Assembly: GCF_021272385.1 (NCBI RefSeq)
Contig: NZ_JAJSDZ010000009.1
Coordinates: forward strand, 1,050,239 to 1,114,238
Origin: Vibrio salinus
Lineage (GTDB): Bacteria > Pseudomonadota > Gammaproteobacteria > Enterobacterales > Vibrionaceae
Direction: 5' to 3'
Length of the DNA stretch: 64,000 nt
Shown one piece after another: positions 34,471 through 43,911 of this stretch (position 1 is the stretch's first letter; every line of letters starts with the position of its first letter). Both the position numbers and the translations under genes were made by a program. The notes beneath the pieces are model-generated. The model did no database searches and was not told the DNA's origin. It saw only the letters and a list, made by a program, of their open reading frames with translations.

Positions 34471-35843
34471 CCGATTTAGTCCACCGTCTGCAAGGTGCTT
34501 ATAGCCGGAATCAAAAATGGAATGTTGCCGGGTATTTTGTCGTTTTTCTCTGTATTGTCGTCACGTGTTTTAATATGCATATTGCTTTGCTTGAGACTGT
34601 TGCGCACGATGCATTACCATTTATGGAAAGTTATGCCGGAAAGTTTACGTCAGAGGGAAGGTGGATTAACTTTATTTTGTTTCCTTTATTGCGGCAAATA
34701 CCTCAGTTGATTGCATTCCCATTGTGCAATGTCTTTGTTTTTATTTTTGGTTACCAGGTTATTAAACCTCTGATTCGTGAAAAGTGGCTGGTGGTTTGTT
34801 TCGCTCTGACTTTAGTTCATATTCCCTATTTTACGATGTTATTTAAGTGGCCAATGACATTGGTTGCCGGTATAGGATTATTAGCATTATTTGCCTGTTT
34901 GCGTGAAAAAATTTCGTTTACGGCAATGTTTCTGACATCGGGAATACTCCTATTTGCTACTTATCCTGCTTTTTATTTTCTAATACCTTTGATTTACATT
35001 GCTCGTTTGTCAGAGGGGAGTGCGAAACAGATAATTAAATTTGTTTGTATCTGGATCGCTGGTTATATACTTGGCTACGTCGTAGCGCAGTTAGCCGTGT
35101 ATTGGTACACATTATTCATAGGTGGTCAGGGGCATTTTATTGAGTTCGCTGGCTGGAGAAAATCGACGCCCGTTCATAACCTCATCTCCCTGTTTGATAA
35201 TATAGAAAAAAGTGCCGGAAATTTTGAGCGTAATGCTTTGTATCTTTCCAGATTAAGCCCATTATTTTTTATTCCGGTATTCCTGATTTTTTTGATCAAT
35301 GTTAAACAGAAATTCAAATATCTTTTGGTTGTATTTTTCGTCATCTTTTCTATTTATGCCAGTGTCATTGCCCTTGGCGTTAAGGTTCCGCTTCGTTCCG
35401 GCATCACTCTTCCTATTGGTCTTATCATGATTGCTTTACTGACGCCGACATCACCGGGAAAAGTGTTGCTGATGATGACTCTTTTTATTCCTTTTTCGTA
35501 TTCAACATATGGGTATAACTACGCTTACCATGAAAAGCGCGTCGTGTTGAGAGGTATTATTGAACCGGCCGACCCTAATGGTTATCTCAAAATGCCAGAA
35601 CGGTTTAAAAAGGTGATTGTAAAAGTAGATGAGCAGAAAACCAGTCAGTATTTTTATCAGTTAACGAGATCAAAAGCGTTTAAAAATACGACGAATTTAA
35701 GAGAGCATTATATAAAACCCTACTTATATACCTATGGCTGGAAAGAAAATGAAATAGCTGTGGTGGATATTTCGGTTGCACATGTAACCGGTAAGGCCGA
35801 TGTTGAAACAAAAGGGGATAATTTGTATTTAATTATCAATTAG
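34467..35843 (+). CDS. GtrII-like membrane glucosyltransferase, 458 aa
   Basis: About ten membrane helices. The N-terminal HDALPFMESYAGKFTSEGRW and INF resemble the glucosyltransferase domain (Glucos_trans_II) of Shigella phage GtrII-type serotype-conversion enzymes, which carry acidic residues in the first periplasmic loop. A periplasmic C-terminal tail of about 100 residues follows the last helix. It starts inside the gtrA-like stop (ATGA). It would attach the lipid-linked glucose to a surface glycan. Acceptor unknown. Confidence 0.75.
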   Translation: MTDLVHRLQGAYSRNQKWNVAGYFVVFLCIVVTCFNMHIALLETVAHDALPFMESYAGKFTSEGRWINFILFPLLRQIPQLIAFPLCNVFVFIFGYQVIKPLIREKWLVVCFALTLVHIPYFTMLFKWPMTLVAGIGLLALFACLREKISFTAMFLTSGILLFATYPAFYFLIPLIYIARLSEGSAKQIIKFVCIWIAGYILGYVVAQLAVYWYTLFIGGQGHFIEFAGWRKSTPVHNLISLFDNIEKSAGNFERNALYLSRLSPLFFIPVFLIFLINVKQKFKYLLVVFFVIFSIYASVIALGVKVPLRSGITLPIGLIMIALLTPTSPGKVLLMMTLFIPFSYSTYGYNYAYHEKRVVLRGIIEPADPNGYLKMPERFKKVIVKVDEQKTSQYFYQLTRSKAFKNTTNLREHYIKPYLYTYGWKENEIAVVDISVAHVTGKADVETKGDNLYLIIN

Positions 35844-36013
35844 CGGATTGCTCTGATGTAAAAATAAAGTTTGTGCTGGATGGATTTGTTAATAAAATTA
35901 TTGATAACGTTCTATGGATGAAGACAATCGCTATCCTAGTACTGGAAAAGTTACGGACGATGCAGCGTATGTCAGATTTAGGTGCCCGGAAATGAGTGAC
36001 CCTGTTGAGGTTA

Positions 36014-36397
36014 TTATATTGATAAATTAATCATTGAACTGTCGCCATGTCTTAAGCCAGTAATCACATCCTCAATTTTTAAACGTTTGATTAAATCTCC
36101 TGTTGACTGATCACTCAATGAGATATAAGTCTGACCGTTCGAGTTACTTAGCTCAGCCTGTAGGTGGATTTTATGAAATTTTAACAGGTTGTTGAGATAA
36201 GAAACGGTGTTCATTTGTAAAAATGGATCATTGGGGTCTATAGTATCAGTCTGATCATTATGATTGTTCTGTAATTGTTCCGGTTTTTGTGGCATCTCTA
36301 TTGTACTGGTGGTTGCCGGTTTATTTTGCTCGGTATGATGTGATTGGGCAGGAGCATGATGGGTACCAATCACTTGCTGTAACTGAGATATATTCAC
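36014..36397 (-). CDS. FlaG-like protein, 127 aa (tentative)
   Basis: A GTG start at 36397 preceded by AGGAG. The N-terminal 60 residues are low-complexity (Gln/His/Pro/Thr-rich). The C-terminal LLKFHKIHLQAELSNSNGQT, YISLSDQSTGDLIKRLKIED resembles the FlaG/YvyC core, where the pattern is VVxVxDxxTGEVIRQIPxE. No flagellar genes are in the window, so function is uncertain. It is on the minus strand, as is the adjacent pqiABC cluster, but 121 bases away from it. Confidence 0.5.
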   Translation of the reverse strand: MNISQLQQVIGTHHAPAQSHHTEQNKPATTSTIEMPQKPEQLQNNHNDQTDTIDPNDPFLQMNTVSYLNNLLKFHKIHLQAELSNSNGQTYISLSDQSTGDLIKRLKIEDVITGLRHGDSSMINLSI

Positions 36398-36518
36398 AAT
36401 GACTCTCCTGTGAAATGTTTAATTTTTAATCGGCGGAAAGGCGTGGCGCTTAATCAGTTTTTTGATTTTTCGTGATATACGTCAAATTATTATCTGCAAA
36501 GAATAAATTTTTACATAA

Positions 36519-37121
36519 TCATTCGACCTTTTTATGAAATGTTGATGAGATAAATCCTTCAATAACGGATTGATACCAAAGTTTGGAGAGGGTTTCCGTC
36601 ATAGCAACGTAACCATCCTTTCCCATGTTCGCTGAATAGTGAAAGCGTTTTTGGTTGAGTAATTTGTTATCTTGTGACCATAACGTCCAATATCCGGCGA
36701 TGCTGACGTGTCCCTTTTGGCTGGCATCGAACTTTTCTAATGAAATCGTAAGATAAGGCGCCGTAATCTGGTATTGGGAGGGGGCTATCCACTGAACATT
36801 GGGCAAACGGGTAGCCAGATATGTCAGCGTATTCTGTTCCAACTGAGTTTCAATGGACTCTGCCCACAGATGATGCGTTGCCTGATAAACCTGACCGTCC
36901 TGATTAACCAGAATAATGTTCTGCTTTTGCAGATAATTCGGAACGGATATGGATTTCAGCCTGTATACATCGCCATGCTTTTCTGATGTGGAATTTGAAC
37001 TGACGTTCACGGGATAAGGAAGCAAATACTGTTTGATTTGCGCTTCATCGGGTGAAGAACAGGCGGTCAATAACAGGCCAAAGGCCAGAATGACGAGTCT
37101 ATTTTTCAATGTTGGCATCAT
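36519..37121 (-). CDS. pqiC: PqiC-type outer-membrane lipoprotein of the Pqi MCE system, 200 aa
   Basis: The lipobox LLTAC (Cys at residue 21) follows a short signal. The mature part matches the PqiC/YmbA (DUF330) type: YRLKSISVPNYLQKQNIILV, HLWAESIETQLEQNTLTYLA. PqiC anchors the PqiB tube at the outer membrane for lipid transport between the membranes. The ATG at 37121 has AGGA seven bases upstream and lies nine bases after pqiB. Confidence 0.88.
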   Translation of the reverse strand: MMPTLKNRLVILAFGLLLTACSSPDEAQIKQYLLPYPVNVSSNSTSEKHGDVYRLKSISVPNYLQKQNIILVNQDGQVYQATHHLWAESIETQLEQNTLTYLATRLPNVQWIAPSQYQITAPYLTISLEKFDASQKGHVSIAGYWTLWSQDNKLLNQKRFHYSANMGKDGYVAMTETLSKLWYQSVIEGFISSTFHKKVE

Positions 37122-37130
37122 GAGTCTGTC

Positions 37131-38777
37131 CTACTTATTATTGGCATGGGGTTGTTTATCTTGTACCTCTGAACTGCCGAAAATCAACGAGTTGGGCTTT
37201 TGTTTTAATTGCTGAATCAGAGGTTGTAAATCTTCCAGATCCTGTTTAAGTATTTTCAGGGTTTGATCCAGACTTTGTCCAATTTCCCCTTGGGCCTGGT
37301 AATGCTGCAAGGTTTTGTTTAGTGAATTCAGAGAGTTCGATAATTCGGCAGGCAGAGCCTGAGTTTCTTTCTGTGCAAGCAGGGCATCGACTTTTCTGCT
37401 GATGCTGTGAATCGAATGAATGGCATCTGTTGCAGAGCGTAATGTGGTATTCAACTCTTTGACTGACTTATCAAGAGGCAGTTTTGATAACGTATCGAGC
37501 AGTGTTTCCACTTTGTGTTGCATGGAGGCAAGGCTGTCGTTGGTGGTTGGAAATACCGGATACCCCGCATAATGTTTCAGGTGGAAATGTTTGTTCGGTC
37601 CGGTAAAGGAAATAGAGACCAGTTTTGCACCCGTCAACAGATTACTGGTCGATAGGGTTGCACTGATTCCAACGCCGAAGGATTGTATGAACTTTTCTTG
37701 CCATTGGTTTAATGACAGAGCGGCATTTCTGAATTTACTGAACCTTTGAGGTTCGATGTTGATCAACACCGGAATATGCGAAATTTGCTCTTTTGACAGC
37801 GCATCTATCGTCATGCCACTAAAGGGGACTTCGGCTACGGTTCCGATGCGCAGTCCGTTAAACTCAACAGGAGCACCGGGTTCAAGTCCGGACATATTCC
37901 CTTTGAACAAAGCAATAAAACTCAGGTGCTGATCGTAACGATGGTTGATGGCATCCTCTTTCGTGCTGAATAGCTGAAATTCGGTCAGGTCTTTGACTGG
38001 TTTAGGCTGAACATTCGAAGACATTGACCCAAAACTGATACCGCCGGAGATAAAGGTTTCCAGAGAGTCGACTTTAACCTCCAGTCCTTTCGCCGATCCT
38101 TTGACGGAGAGACCGGGAGTCATCCAAAACTGGACGGTGTTATTGATTAATGAGTCATAGGGTGCTTTGATGAATAATTGATAAGTAATGGCACTTCTTT
38201 TTATGTCGAAGCCAACATTTTCAATATAGCCTACCTGATATCCTCTAAAGTGAACCGGCGCTCCGACATCAATCTTCGAATTATTTTTTGAGAACAGCCG
38301 GATACGGATTCCATGGTCATCGGATGTGGATAAGGGGGGTTGAGAGAGCATATCAAACGTTATTTGTCTTTTTCCATCCGTACTTGGCTGCATATTGATG
38401 TATGAGCCGGACATGATTGTACTTAAACCACTTATACCTTCTCGTCCCACTCTCGGTTTCTCAATCCAGAATTTGGTATTCTTGGTCAGGAGTTTTTCTG
38501 TTCCTTTTTTCATCTGAACAGTAATGATGGCATTTTCGTAATCTTCGCTTAGTTTGATTCCTGTTACTTCACCTAAATCTACATTGCGGGCTTTGACTTT
38601 TGTTTTTCCAGCTTCCAGCCCATCGGCATCGTGAGTTACAATCGTTATCTGGACACCCTGTTCAGCCCAGTTGGAATATAACATCCAGGCGGCGACGACC
38701 AGCGCAATGAATGGGACGAACCAAATCGTATTAAAATGAAATTTTTTTGTAGACTCTAAATTATTGTTCTGGGGCAT
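37131..38777 (-). CDS. pqiB: PqiB, periplasm-spanning MCE-domain protein, 548 aa
   Basis: One N-terminal membrane helix (about residues 17-35), then three MCE domains beginning ITIVTHDADGLEAGKTKVKA, GIRIRLFSKNNSKIDVGAPV and LSFIALFKGNMSGLEPGAPV, followed by a helical coiled-coil region (LNKTLQHYQAQGEIGQSLDQ). Length matches E. coli PqiB (546). It forms a hexameric tube linking inner and outer membranes. The start lies within the pqiA end (17-base overlap). Confidence 0.95.
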   Translation of the reverse strand: MPQNNNLESTKKFHFNTIWFVPFIALVVAAWMLYSNWAEQGVQITIVTHDADGLEAGKTKVKARNVDLGEVTGIKLSEDYENAIITVQMKKGTEKLLTKNTKFWIEKPRVGREGISGLSTIMSGSYINMQPSTDGKRQITFDMLSQPPLSTSDDHGIRIRLFSKNNSKIDVGAPVHFRGYQVGYIENVGFDIKRSAITYQLFIKAPYDSLINNTVQFWMTPGLSVKGSAKGLEVKVDSLETFISGGISFGSMSSNVQPKPVKDLTEFQLFSTKEDAINHRYDQHLSFIALFKGNMSGLEPGAPVEFNGLRIGTVAEVPFSGMTIDALSKEQISHIPVLINIEPQRFSKFRNAALSLNQWQEKFIQSFGVGISATLSTSNLLTGAKLVSISFTGPNKHFHLKHYAGYPVFPTTNDSLASMQHKVETLLDTLSKLPLDKSVKELNTTLRSATDAIHSIHSISRKVDALLAQKETQALPAELSNSLNSLNKTLQHYQAQGEIGQSLDQTLKILKQDLEDLQPLIQQLKQKPNSLIFGSSEVQDKQPHANNK

Positions 38778-40029
38778 CGTGTTTCTCCTGAACGTCCCAA
38801 ATTAAGCGAGGATCAAAACTGAAAGCTGCCAGCATCGTGAGAATAACAACAAATGAAAAAGACAAAGCGGCTCTTCCGGGGATAATGTTCATCAATGTAC
38901 CTAACTGGACTAAAGCTGCCAGTATGGCAACAACAAATACATCAACCATTGACCATTTACCCACAAATTCAGTAATGTGATAGATTTTTTGTTTTTTGGC
39001 GGGTGGAATATGCGTTTTGAATTTTGTATTCCAGCATAACCAGAATAACGACAGAATTTTTGCCAGAGGAACGATGATGCTCGCTGCCAGAATGACCAGC
39101 GCTACCGGATAAGAGTGCATTTCCCACAACAGAATAATTCCACCGATAATGGTTGAAGGTTCAGCCTGCCCTAAAAACGTGGTGATCATTATGGGGTATA
39201 AATTGGCCGGGATATATAAAATGGATGCTGCGCACAATAAAGCACAGGTTTTAGATAAGCTGTTTTTTTTTCTGCTATGGATAAGGTGATGGCACCTTGG
39301 GCAGCTTTTCTCGTTGTGAGGTACTAGTGCGCCACAGAACTGACAACCGGTTAACTGTTGTGACCGGGCAGTTCCGTGATGATATGTTATTTCTTCACTT
39401 TTCCCTTTCAATTGGTTCCAGAACCACCGTTTATCTACTAAAGACACAATCCGGATTAGCAAAAGAGCAAAACAACAGAATGCCCAGAATGAGTGTCCTA
39501 GCTCAATTTGAGCCAGACTTTGCAGTTTAACGATGGCGACTAAGGCACCCAATAAAAAAACATCGACCATCAGCCACGGCTTGAGACTTTCCAGTAAATG
39601 AACCATCCCGTATAGCCGTAATGGGAGCTGTTGATGGGATTTTATCATTAGCAGCAGAAGAATAACAAAGCAGAGATAAAGAAATGGGAAGACGATTAAG
39701 GGCAGGGTAACAATGATGCCAAGTAGTGGGTGATGCTCGACGGAAAGATTAACAATACATTCAATGAGAGAAATATGTCGTTCAACACCGTTCGATGCAA
39801 AACCCAGAAAAGAAAAACAGAATGACAATATGAACATAATGACGGCAATGGCACTGTTTAGCCATAACTGAAGAGCTAGCTGAGGATAGTGTGAGTATAA
39901 GAGATGCCCACATCGTTCACATCGCAGACGATATCCGGTTGGAATTTGAGGAATTTGATTTATCCAATCACATATTTCACAAGCCGTGCTGTTTTCTTCA
40001 AACCAATGTTTATTGGGGTGATGGCACAC
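38761..40029 (-). CDS. pqiA: PqiA, inner-membrane protein of the Pqi system, 422 aa
   Basis: Two PqiA repeats, each with a CxxC zinc-ribbon-like motif (CEICDW..CERCGH and CQFCGALVPHNEKSCPRC) and four membrane helices. The start is a GTG at 40029 with AGGA upstream. Length is about that of E. coli PqiA (417). It is believed to help move lipids toward PqiB. First gene of pqiABC. Confidence 0.94.
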   Translation of the reverse strand: MCHHPNKHWFEENSTACEICDWINQIPQIPTGYRLRCERCGHLLYSHYPQLALQLWLNSAIAVIMFILSFCFSFLGFASNGVERHISLIECIVNLSVEHHPLLGIIVTLPLIVFPFLYLCFVILLLLMIKSHQQLPLRLYGMVHLLESLKPWLMVDVFLLGALVAIVKLQSLAQIELGHSFWAFCCFALLLIRIVSLVDKRWFWNQLKGKSEEITYHHGTARSQQLTGCQFCGALVPHNEKSCPRCHHLIHSRKKNSLSKTCALLCAASILYIPANLYPIMITTFLGQAEPSTIIGGIILLWEMHSYPVALVILAASIIVPLAKILSLFWLCWNTKFKTHIPPAKKQKIYHITEFVGKWSMVDVFVVAILAALVQLGTLMNIIPGRAALSFSFVVILTMLAAFSFDPRLIWDVQEKHDAPEQ

Positions 40030-40454
40030 TCTGAAAGTCCTTTATGAATAGCAGTGATTAGCCAACAAAGTATAACTCTAAAGGTAAAAAATAGGTTAAT
40101 TCTTTGAAAAACTTTCTATTGTCATAAATAAGACATTATTGGTGATGAATTAGTGCACAAGCTTACAATTGTGGCCTAAATTGGTGCATATTTGATGATT
40201 TAAGTAGGAGAATATTAATTAAATATCTTAAACTCATTACTTTTTGTATCGATTAAATATAAAAATAATTTTGTAACATACTGTAAAAGTATATTTTTTT
40301 AAAAATAATCATTAGCAATTTATTGCCAAAGCATGATTAAAATTTATTTATATTCAGTCTGGAATCAACTATGCATCCATTATATCTGCAAGGGAAAAAT
40401 AAGATAAAAACAATTTGTAGAGACTATTGTTTGTTGATTATGAGGCTAATAGTG
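40030..40454. other. Intergenic region upstream of amtB
   Basis: A 425-base AT-rich divergent region between pqiA and amtB. It should hold both promoters. I looked for a sigma-54 -24/-12 promoter (GG then GC ten bases apart) for amtB and found no convincing one. No glnK gene is present. Confidence 0.4.
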
Positions 40455-41846
40455 ATGAAATTAATAACGAAAAGGATGTTGATCGCCAGTTTGCTTTGCT
40501 GGCCAGTACTTAGTTTTGCGGATGACCCGATCACGGCTGATACGGTTCAGAGCAATTTGAATTTTGTATGGACGCTGATTGCGGCTTTTTTGGTCTTCTT
40601 AATGCAAGCTGGCTTTGCCATGGTTGAAACCGGATTAACCAGAGCCAAAAATGCAGCCAATATCATGATGAAAAATATGATGGATTTCTGTATAGGTTCA
40701 TTAGCATTTTGGGCTGTCGGTTTTGGCCTTATGTTTGGTGCCACTAATGGCCTTTTTGGTACATCTGATTTTTTCTTTAGTGGAGCAACCGGTGATGATC
40801 AGGCATGGAATTATGCTTTCTGGATGTTTCAGGTGGTTTTCTGTGCGACTGCTGCCACCATCATTTCTGGTGCCGTTGCAGAACGGACTAAATTCAGTGC
40901 TTATTTAATTTACTCGGTTTTTGTTTCAGCCATTATTTATCCGGTGTTTGGTAGCTGGGCCTGGGGTAGTTTGTATCATGGTCAGGGTTGGCTGGAAAAT
41001 CTGGGTTTTATTGATTTTGCCGGTTCAACAGTGGTTCATTCGGTTGGTGGATGGCTGGCTTTGGCTGGTGCCATTGTAGTTGGCCCTCGTTTAGGCAAAT
41101 ACGATGCGAATGGTAAAAGTAAAGCGATTCCGGGTCATAATATTCCTCTGGCTTCACTGGGTGTGTTTCTCCTTTGGTTCGGATGGTACGGTTTTAACCC
41201 GGGCTCAACTACGACCGGGGATTCTTCTATTGCTTCTATTGCGGTTACAACAACCTTAGCAGCGGCAGCTGGCTCCGTTTCTTCTATGCTGTATACCTGG
41301 ATTAAATTTGGTAAGAGCGATGTTGGTATGACGCTGAACGGCGCCTTAGCCGGTCTTGTCGGTATTACTGCAGGTTGTGCAAACGTATCGCCGATTTCGG
41401 CTGTTATCATTGGGGTTGTTGCCGGTATTTTAGTGGTCGTTTCTGTGTTGGCACTGGATAAAATGAAAATTGATGATCCGGTTGGTGCGGTTTCTGCTCA
41501 TGGTGTTTGTGGTGCGTGGGGGACTCTGGCTGCGGGTATCTTCGATCAGGGAGGATTCTCACTTTCGGTTGTCGGCGTTCAGTTACTTGGTATTGTCGCC
41601 TGTTTTATCTGGGCATTCGGTACCGGTATGATTTTATTTAAGGCCATTGATGCTGTTATTGGTATGAGAGTATCCCGTGATGAAGAGCTGGCCGGTCTTG
41701 ATTTCTCTGAGCATGGTGCAAATTCTTATCCGGATTTTCATACCGTGAGTGACGTAGCCGATTATCCTTCCAATTCAAAGCCGGGGGGTAAAACGGTGAA
41801 ACGAGGTTCTACTGTCGCTGCGAAGGATTCGGCAGTGCAAATCTAA
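40455..41846 (+). CDS. amtB: Ammonium transporter AmtB, 463 aa
   Basis: The ATG at 40455 (GAGG nine bases upstream) gives a signal peptide (MLIASLLCWPVLSFA). Eleven helices follow. Family marks are FWAVGFGLMFG, the twin His region (VVHSVGGWLALAGA and VSAHGVCGAWGTLAAG), and WFGWYGFNPGS. It conducts ammonium/ammonia. The C-terminal tail is longer than usual (about 35 residues after RVSRDEELAGLD). It normally is controlled by GlnK, but no glnK is adjacent. A bidirectional terminator follows. Confidence 0.95.
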   Translation: MKLITKRMLIASLLCWPVLSFADDPITADTVQSNLNFVWTLIAAFLVFLMQAGFAMVETGLTRAKNAANIMMKNMMDFCIGSLAFWAVGFGLMFGATNGLFGTSDFFFSGATGDDQAWNYAFWMFQVVFCATAATIISGAVAERTKFSAYLIYSVFVSAIIYPVFGSWAWGSLYHGQGWLENLGFIDFAGSTVVHSVGGWLALAGAIVVGPRLGKYDANGKSKAIPGHNIPLASLGVFLLWFGWYGFNPGSTTTGDSSIASIAVTTTLAAAAGSVSSMLYTWIKFGKSDVGMTLNGALAGLVGITAGCANVSPISAVIIGVVAGILVVVSVLALDKMKIDDPVGAVSAHGVCGAWGTLAAGIFDQGGFSLSVVGVQLLGIVACFIWAFGTGMILFKAIDAVIGMRVSRDEELAGLDFSEHGANSYPDFHTVSDVADYPSNSKPGGKTVKRGSTVAAKDSAVQI

Positions 41847-41865
41847 TCTGTTTTGTTTCATTGTG

Positions 41866-41897
41866 AAAAAACCAGAACGATGATGTTCTGGTTTTTT
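41866..41897. terminator. Bidirectional terminator between amtB and the M14 peptidase
   Basis: AAAAAACCAGAAC, GATGAT loop, GTTCTGGTTTTTT: a perfect 13-bp stem with A/T tails serving both strands. Confidence 0.95.
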
Positions 41898-41924
41898 GTT
41901 GTCATCATAAAGCCGGCGTTGCCT

Positions 41925-43049
41925 TTACAGATCGTCGGCAACGGCTCGTATGGCGGCCAGCACATCTTGTCCGAAGGCCACACTTCGTTCAGGAGACCAT
42001 CCGTAGAATTCATTAGGATGGAGAATGTGATCTTTAAATGGCATCTCGATAGTGTTGGAGAGACAGTGAAATTGTTCGGCTACCCATTTGGACCCCACGG
42101 TCAAATTCGCCATTCCCGGTTCGTTTTTCGGGTAACCGTGCTGATCCTGAAATTCCGGTGTGATGGTCAGCAGAGCGTTTTTAAAGGCTGTTTCCAGATG
42201 GGCCATTTTTTCATCGTACGAAGGTACCCCTTCTGATCCAGCAATAAAGTTGTAGGGGATCGCTTCGTCTCCGTGAATATCAAGAAACATATCGACACCG
42301 GTTTCAAGCATTTTGGCCCGGACATAATATACTTCCGGGCTTTTTTCCGGTGAAGGTGCTTGCCATTCCCGGTTGAGGTTGACACCGACAGCATTGGTTC
42401 TCAGGTGTCCGCGTATGCTGCCATCCGGGTTCATGTTGGGAACAACATAAAATACCGCCTTATCGAGTAACGCCTGCGCAACGGTATCGGTATCGTCCAG
42501 CAGGCGTTGAAGCAAGCCTTCGGTAAACCATTCCGCCATGGTTTCACCTGGGTGCTGACGTGCGGTAATCCATATCCTTTTTTTGTCTTTATCCGGTTCA
42601 CCAATGGTTAAAAGACTGATGTCGTTTCCATCCAGAGTTTGCCCCAGTGTTTCTAACTGACAGTCGTGATTCATCTGGGCCTGATGCAGTAGATCCTGAT
42701 GACGTTCATAACTGTAAGGCGCAAAGTAAGCAAAATACATCGAGGAATATTCTGGTATGACGGAAAACGTCAGTGTGTCACCATCAAACGTTGCCGGTAT
42801 GCGAAACCATTCTTCACGATCATAAGAGGCCACGACATCGTAGTTTTTCCAGCCGTCCGGGTAGGCCGAAGCTGATAAATTGAGAAGCTGAAATGAGTGG
42901 CGTTCCTGCGGGGTTGATTCCAGCCGGAAATAGAACCATTGCGCAAATTCGGACTGATTATCCGGTTTAATGGTTAACCGGATCGAGTCTTTGGATTGTG
43001 CATCCACCACCTGAATATTGCCACTTTCGAAATTGCTGAATATTTTCAT
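41925..43049 (-). CDS. M14-family zinc carboxypeptidase (cytosolic carboxypeptidase-like), 374 aa
   Basis: The N-terminal beta domain (about 1-125) is of the cytosolic-carboxypeptidase type. The catalytic domain has the zinc ligands in ARQHPGETMAEW (HxxE), LDIHGDE (third His), and the catalytic Glu in NTIEMPFKD. PNMNPDGSIRGHLRTN and LNREW mark substrate binding. No signal peptide. Such bacterial CCP relatives trim C-terminal residues of peptides or proteins. Substrate unknown. Monocistronic. Confidence 0.92.
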   Translation of the reverse strand: MKIFSNFESGNIQVVDAQSKDSIRLTIKPDNQSEFAQWFYFRLESTPQERHSFQLLNLSASAYPDGWKNYDVVASYDREEWFRIPATFDGDTLTFSVIPEYSSMYFAYFAPYSYERHQDLLHQAQMNHDCQLETLGQTLDGNDISLLTIGEPDKDKKRIWITARQHPGETMAEWFTEGLLQRLLDDTDTVAQALLDKAVFYVVPNMNPDGSIRGHLRTNAVGVNLNREWQAPSPEKSPEVYYVRAKMLETGVDMFLDIHGDEAIPYNFIAGSEGVPSYDEKMAHLETAFKNALLTITPEFQDQHGYPKNEPGMANLTVGSKWVAEQFHCLSNTIEMPFKDHILHPNEFYGWSPERSVAFGQDVLAAIRAVADDL

Positions 43050-43128
43050 GATATTGTGCCGTTAACGAATGATATTAACGACACATTAACAATAATTGTT
43101 TGTGTTTTAAAGGTGTCAGAAACCGGTA

Positions 43129-43911
43129 TTATTCTGAGCGATCTTTATTGGCTTTAAATAATGAACTGATTAATTCTGTCGGCATAGGGAACAGAATGGT
43201 GGAGCTTTTTTCTCCGGCAATTTCGGTTAATGTCTGAAGATAACGAAGGAGAATGGCATTCGGTTCTTTTGCCAGTTGATTGGCTGCCTCAACCAGTTTT
43301 TCCGATGCCTCCATTTCACCGGCCGCGTGGATAACTTTGGCTCGGCGGACCCGTTCGGCTTCGGCTTGTTTGGCGATCGCCCGGATCATGGTTTCATTCA
43401 GATCGACATGTTTTATCTCGACGTTGGATACTTTGATTCCCCACCCATCGGTTCTGGCGTCCAGAACTGACTGGATATCGTCATTGAGCATTTCGCGGTT
43501 GGATAGCATTTCATCCAGATCATGCTGGCCCAGAACCGATCTCAAGGTTGTTTGCGCTAACTGAGAAGTGGCCTGAAAATAATCTTCAACATTGATGATC
43601 GATTTTTGAGGATCGAGAACCCGGAAGTAGATAACGGCATTGACTCTGACGGAGACGTTATCCCGGCTGATGACATCCTGACTGGGTACGTCCATCACCA
43701 CGGTACGCAGATCGACTTTGACGATTTGCTGAACAAACGGAATCACAATGATCAATCCCGGTCCCTTTACGGCCTGAAAACGGCCAAGAAAGAAAATTAC
43801 ACCTCGTTGATATTCACGCAGAATTCGGATCATGCTGAATGCAATCGCAATGAGCAGGACAGTGCTCAGAAACGGCGTAAGCATTCCGCTGGAAAGTATT
43901 AATTCTATCAT
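43129..43911 (-). CDS. Slipin (SPFH/band-7 stomatin family), 260 aa
   Basis: A single N-terminal membrane helix ([17 protein letters not shown]), then the SPFH domain ([60 protein letters not shown]) and a coiled region ([20 protein letters not shown]). Typical partner of NfeD; its start overlaps the nfeD stop by four bases (ATGA). Thought to organise membrane microdomains with the NfeD protease. Confidence 0.94.
   Translation of the reverse strand: MIELILSSGMLTPFLSTVLLIAIAFSMIRILREYQRGVIFFLGRFQAVKGPGLIIVIPFVQQIVKVDLRTVVMDVPSQDVISRDNVSVRVNAVIYFRVLDPQKSIINVEDYFQATSQLAQTTLRSVLGQHDLDEMLSNREMLNDDIQSVLDARTDGWGIKVSNVEIKHVDLNETMIRAIAKQAEAERVRRAKVIHAAGEMEASEKLVEAANQLAKEPNAILLRYLQTLTEIAGEKSSTILFPMPTELISSLFKANKDRSE

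Noticed and set aside
33114..35843. Prophage remnant carrying serotype-conversion genes
   Set aside because: No integrase, attachment repeats or phage structural genes, and base composition like the neighbours.
40030..40454. Sigma-54/NtrC promoter of amtB
   Set aside because: Only weak GG/GC spacings seen; none matches TGGCAC-N5-TTGC.
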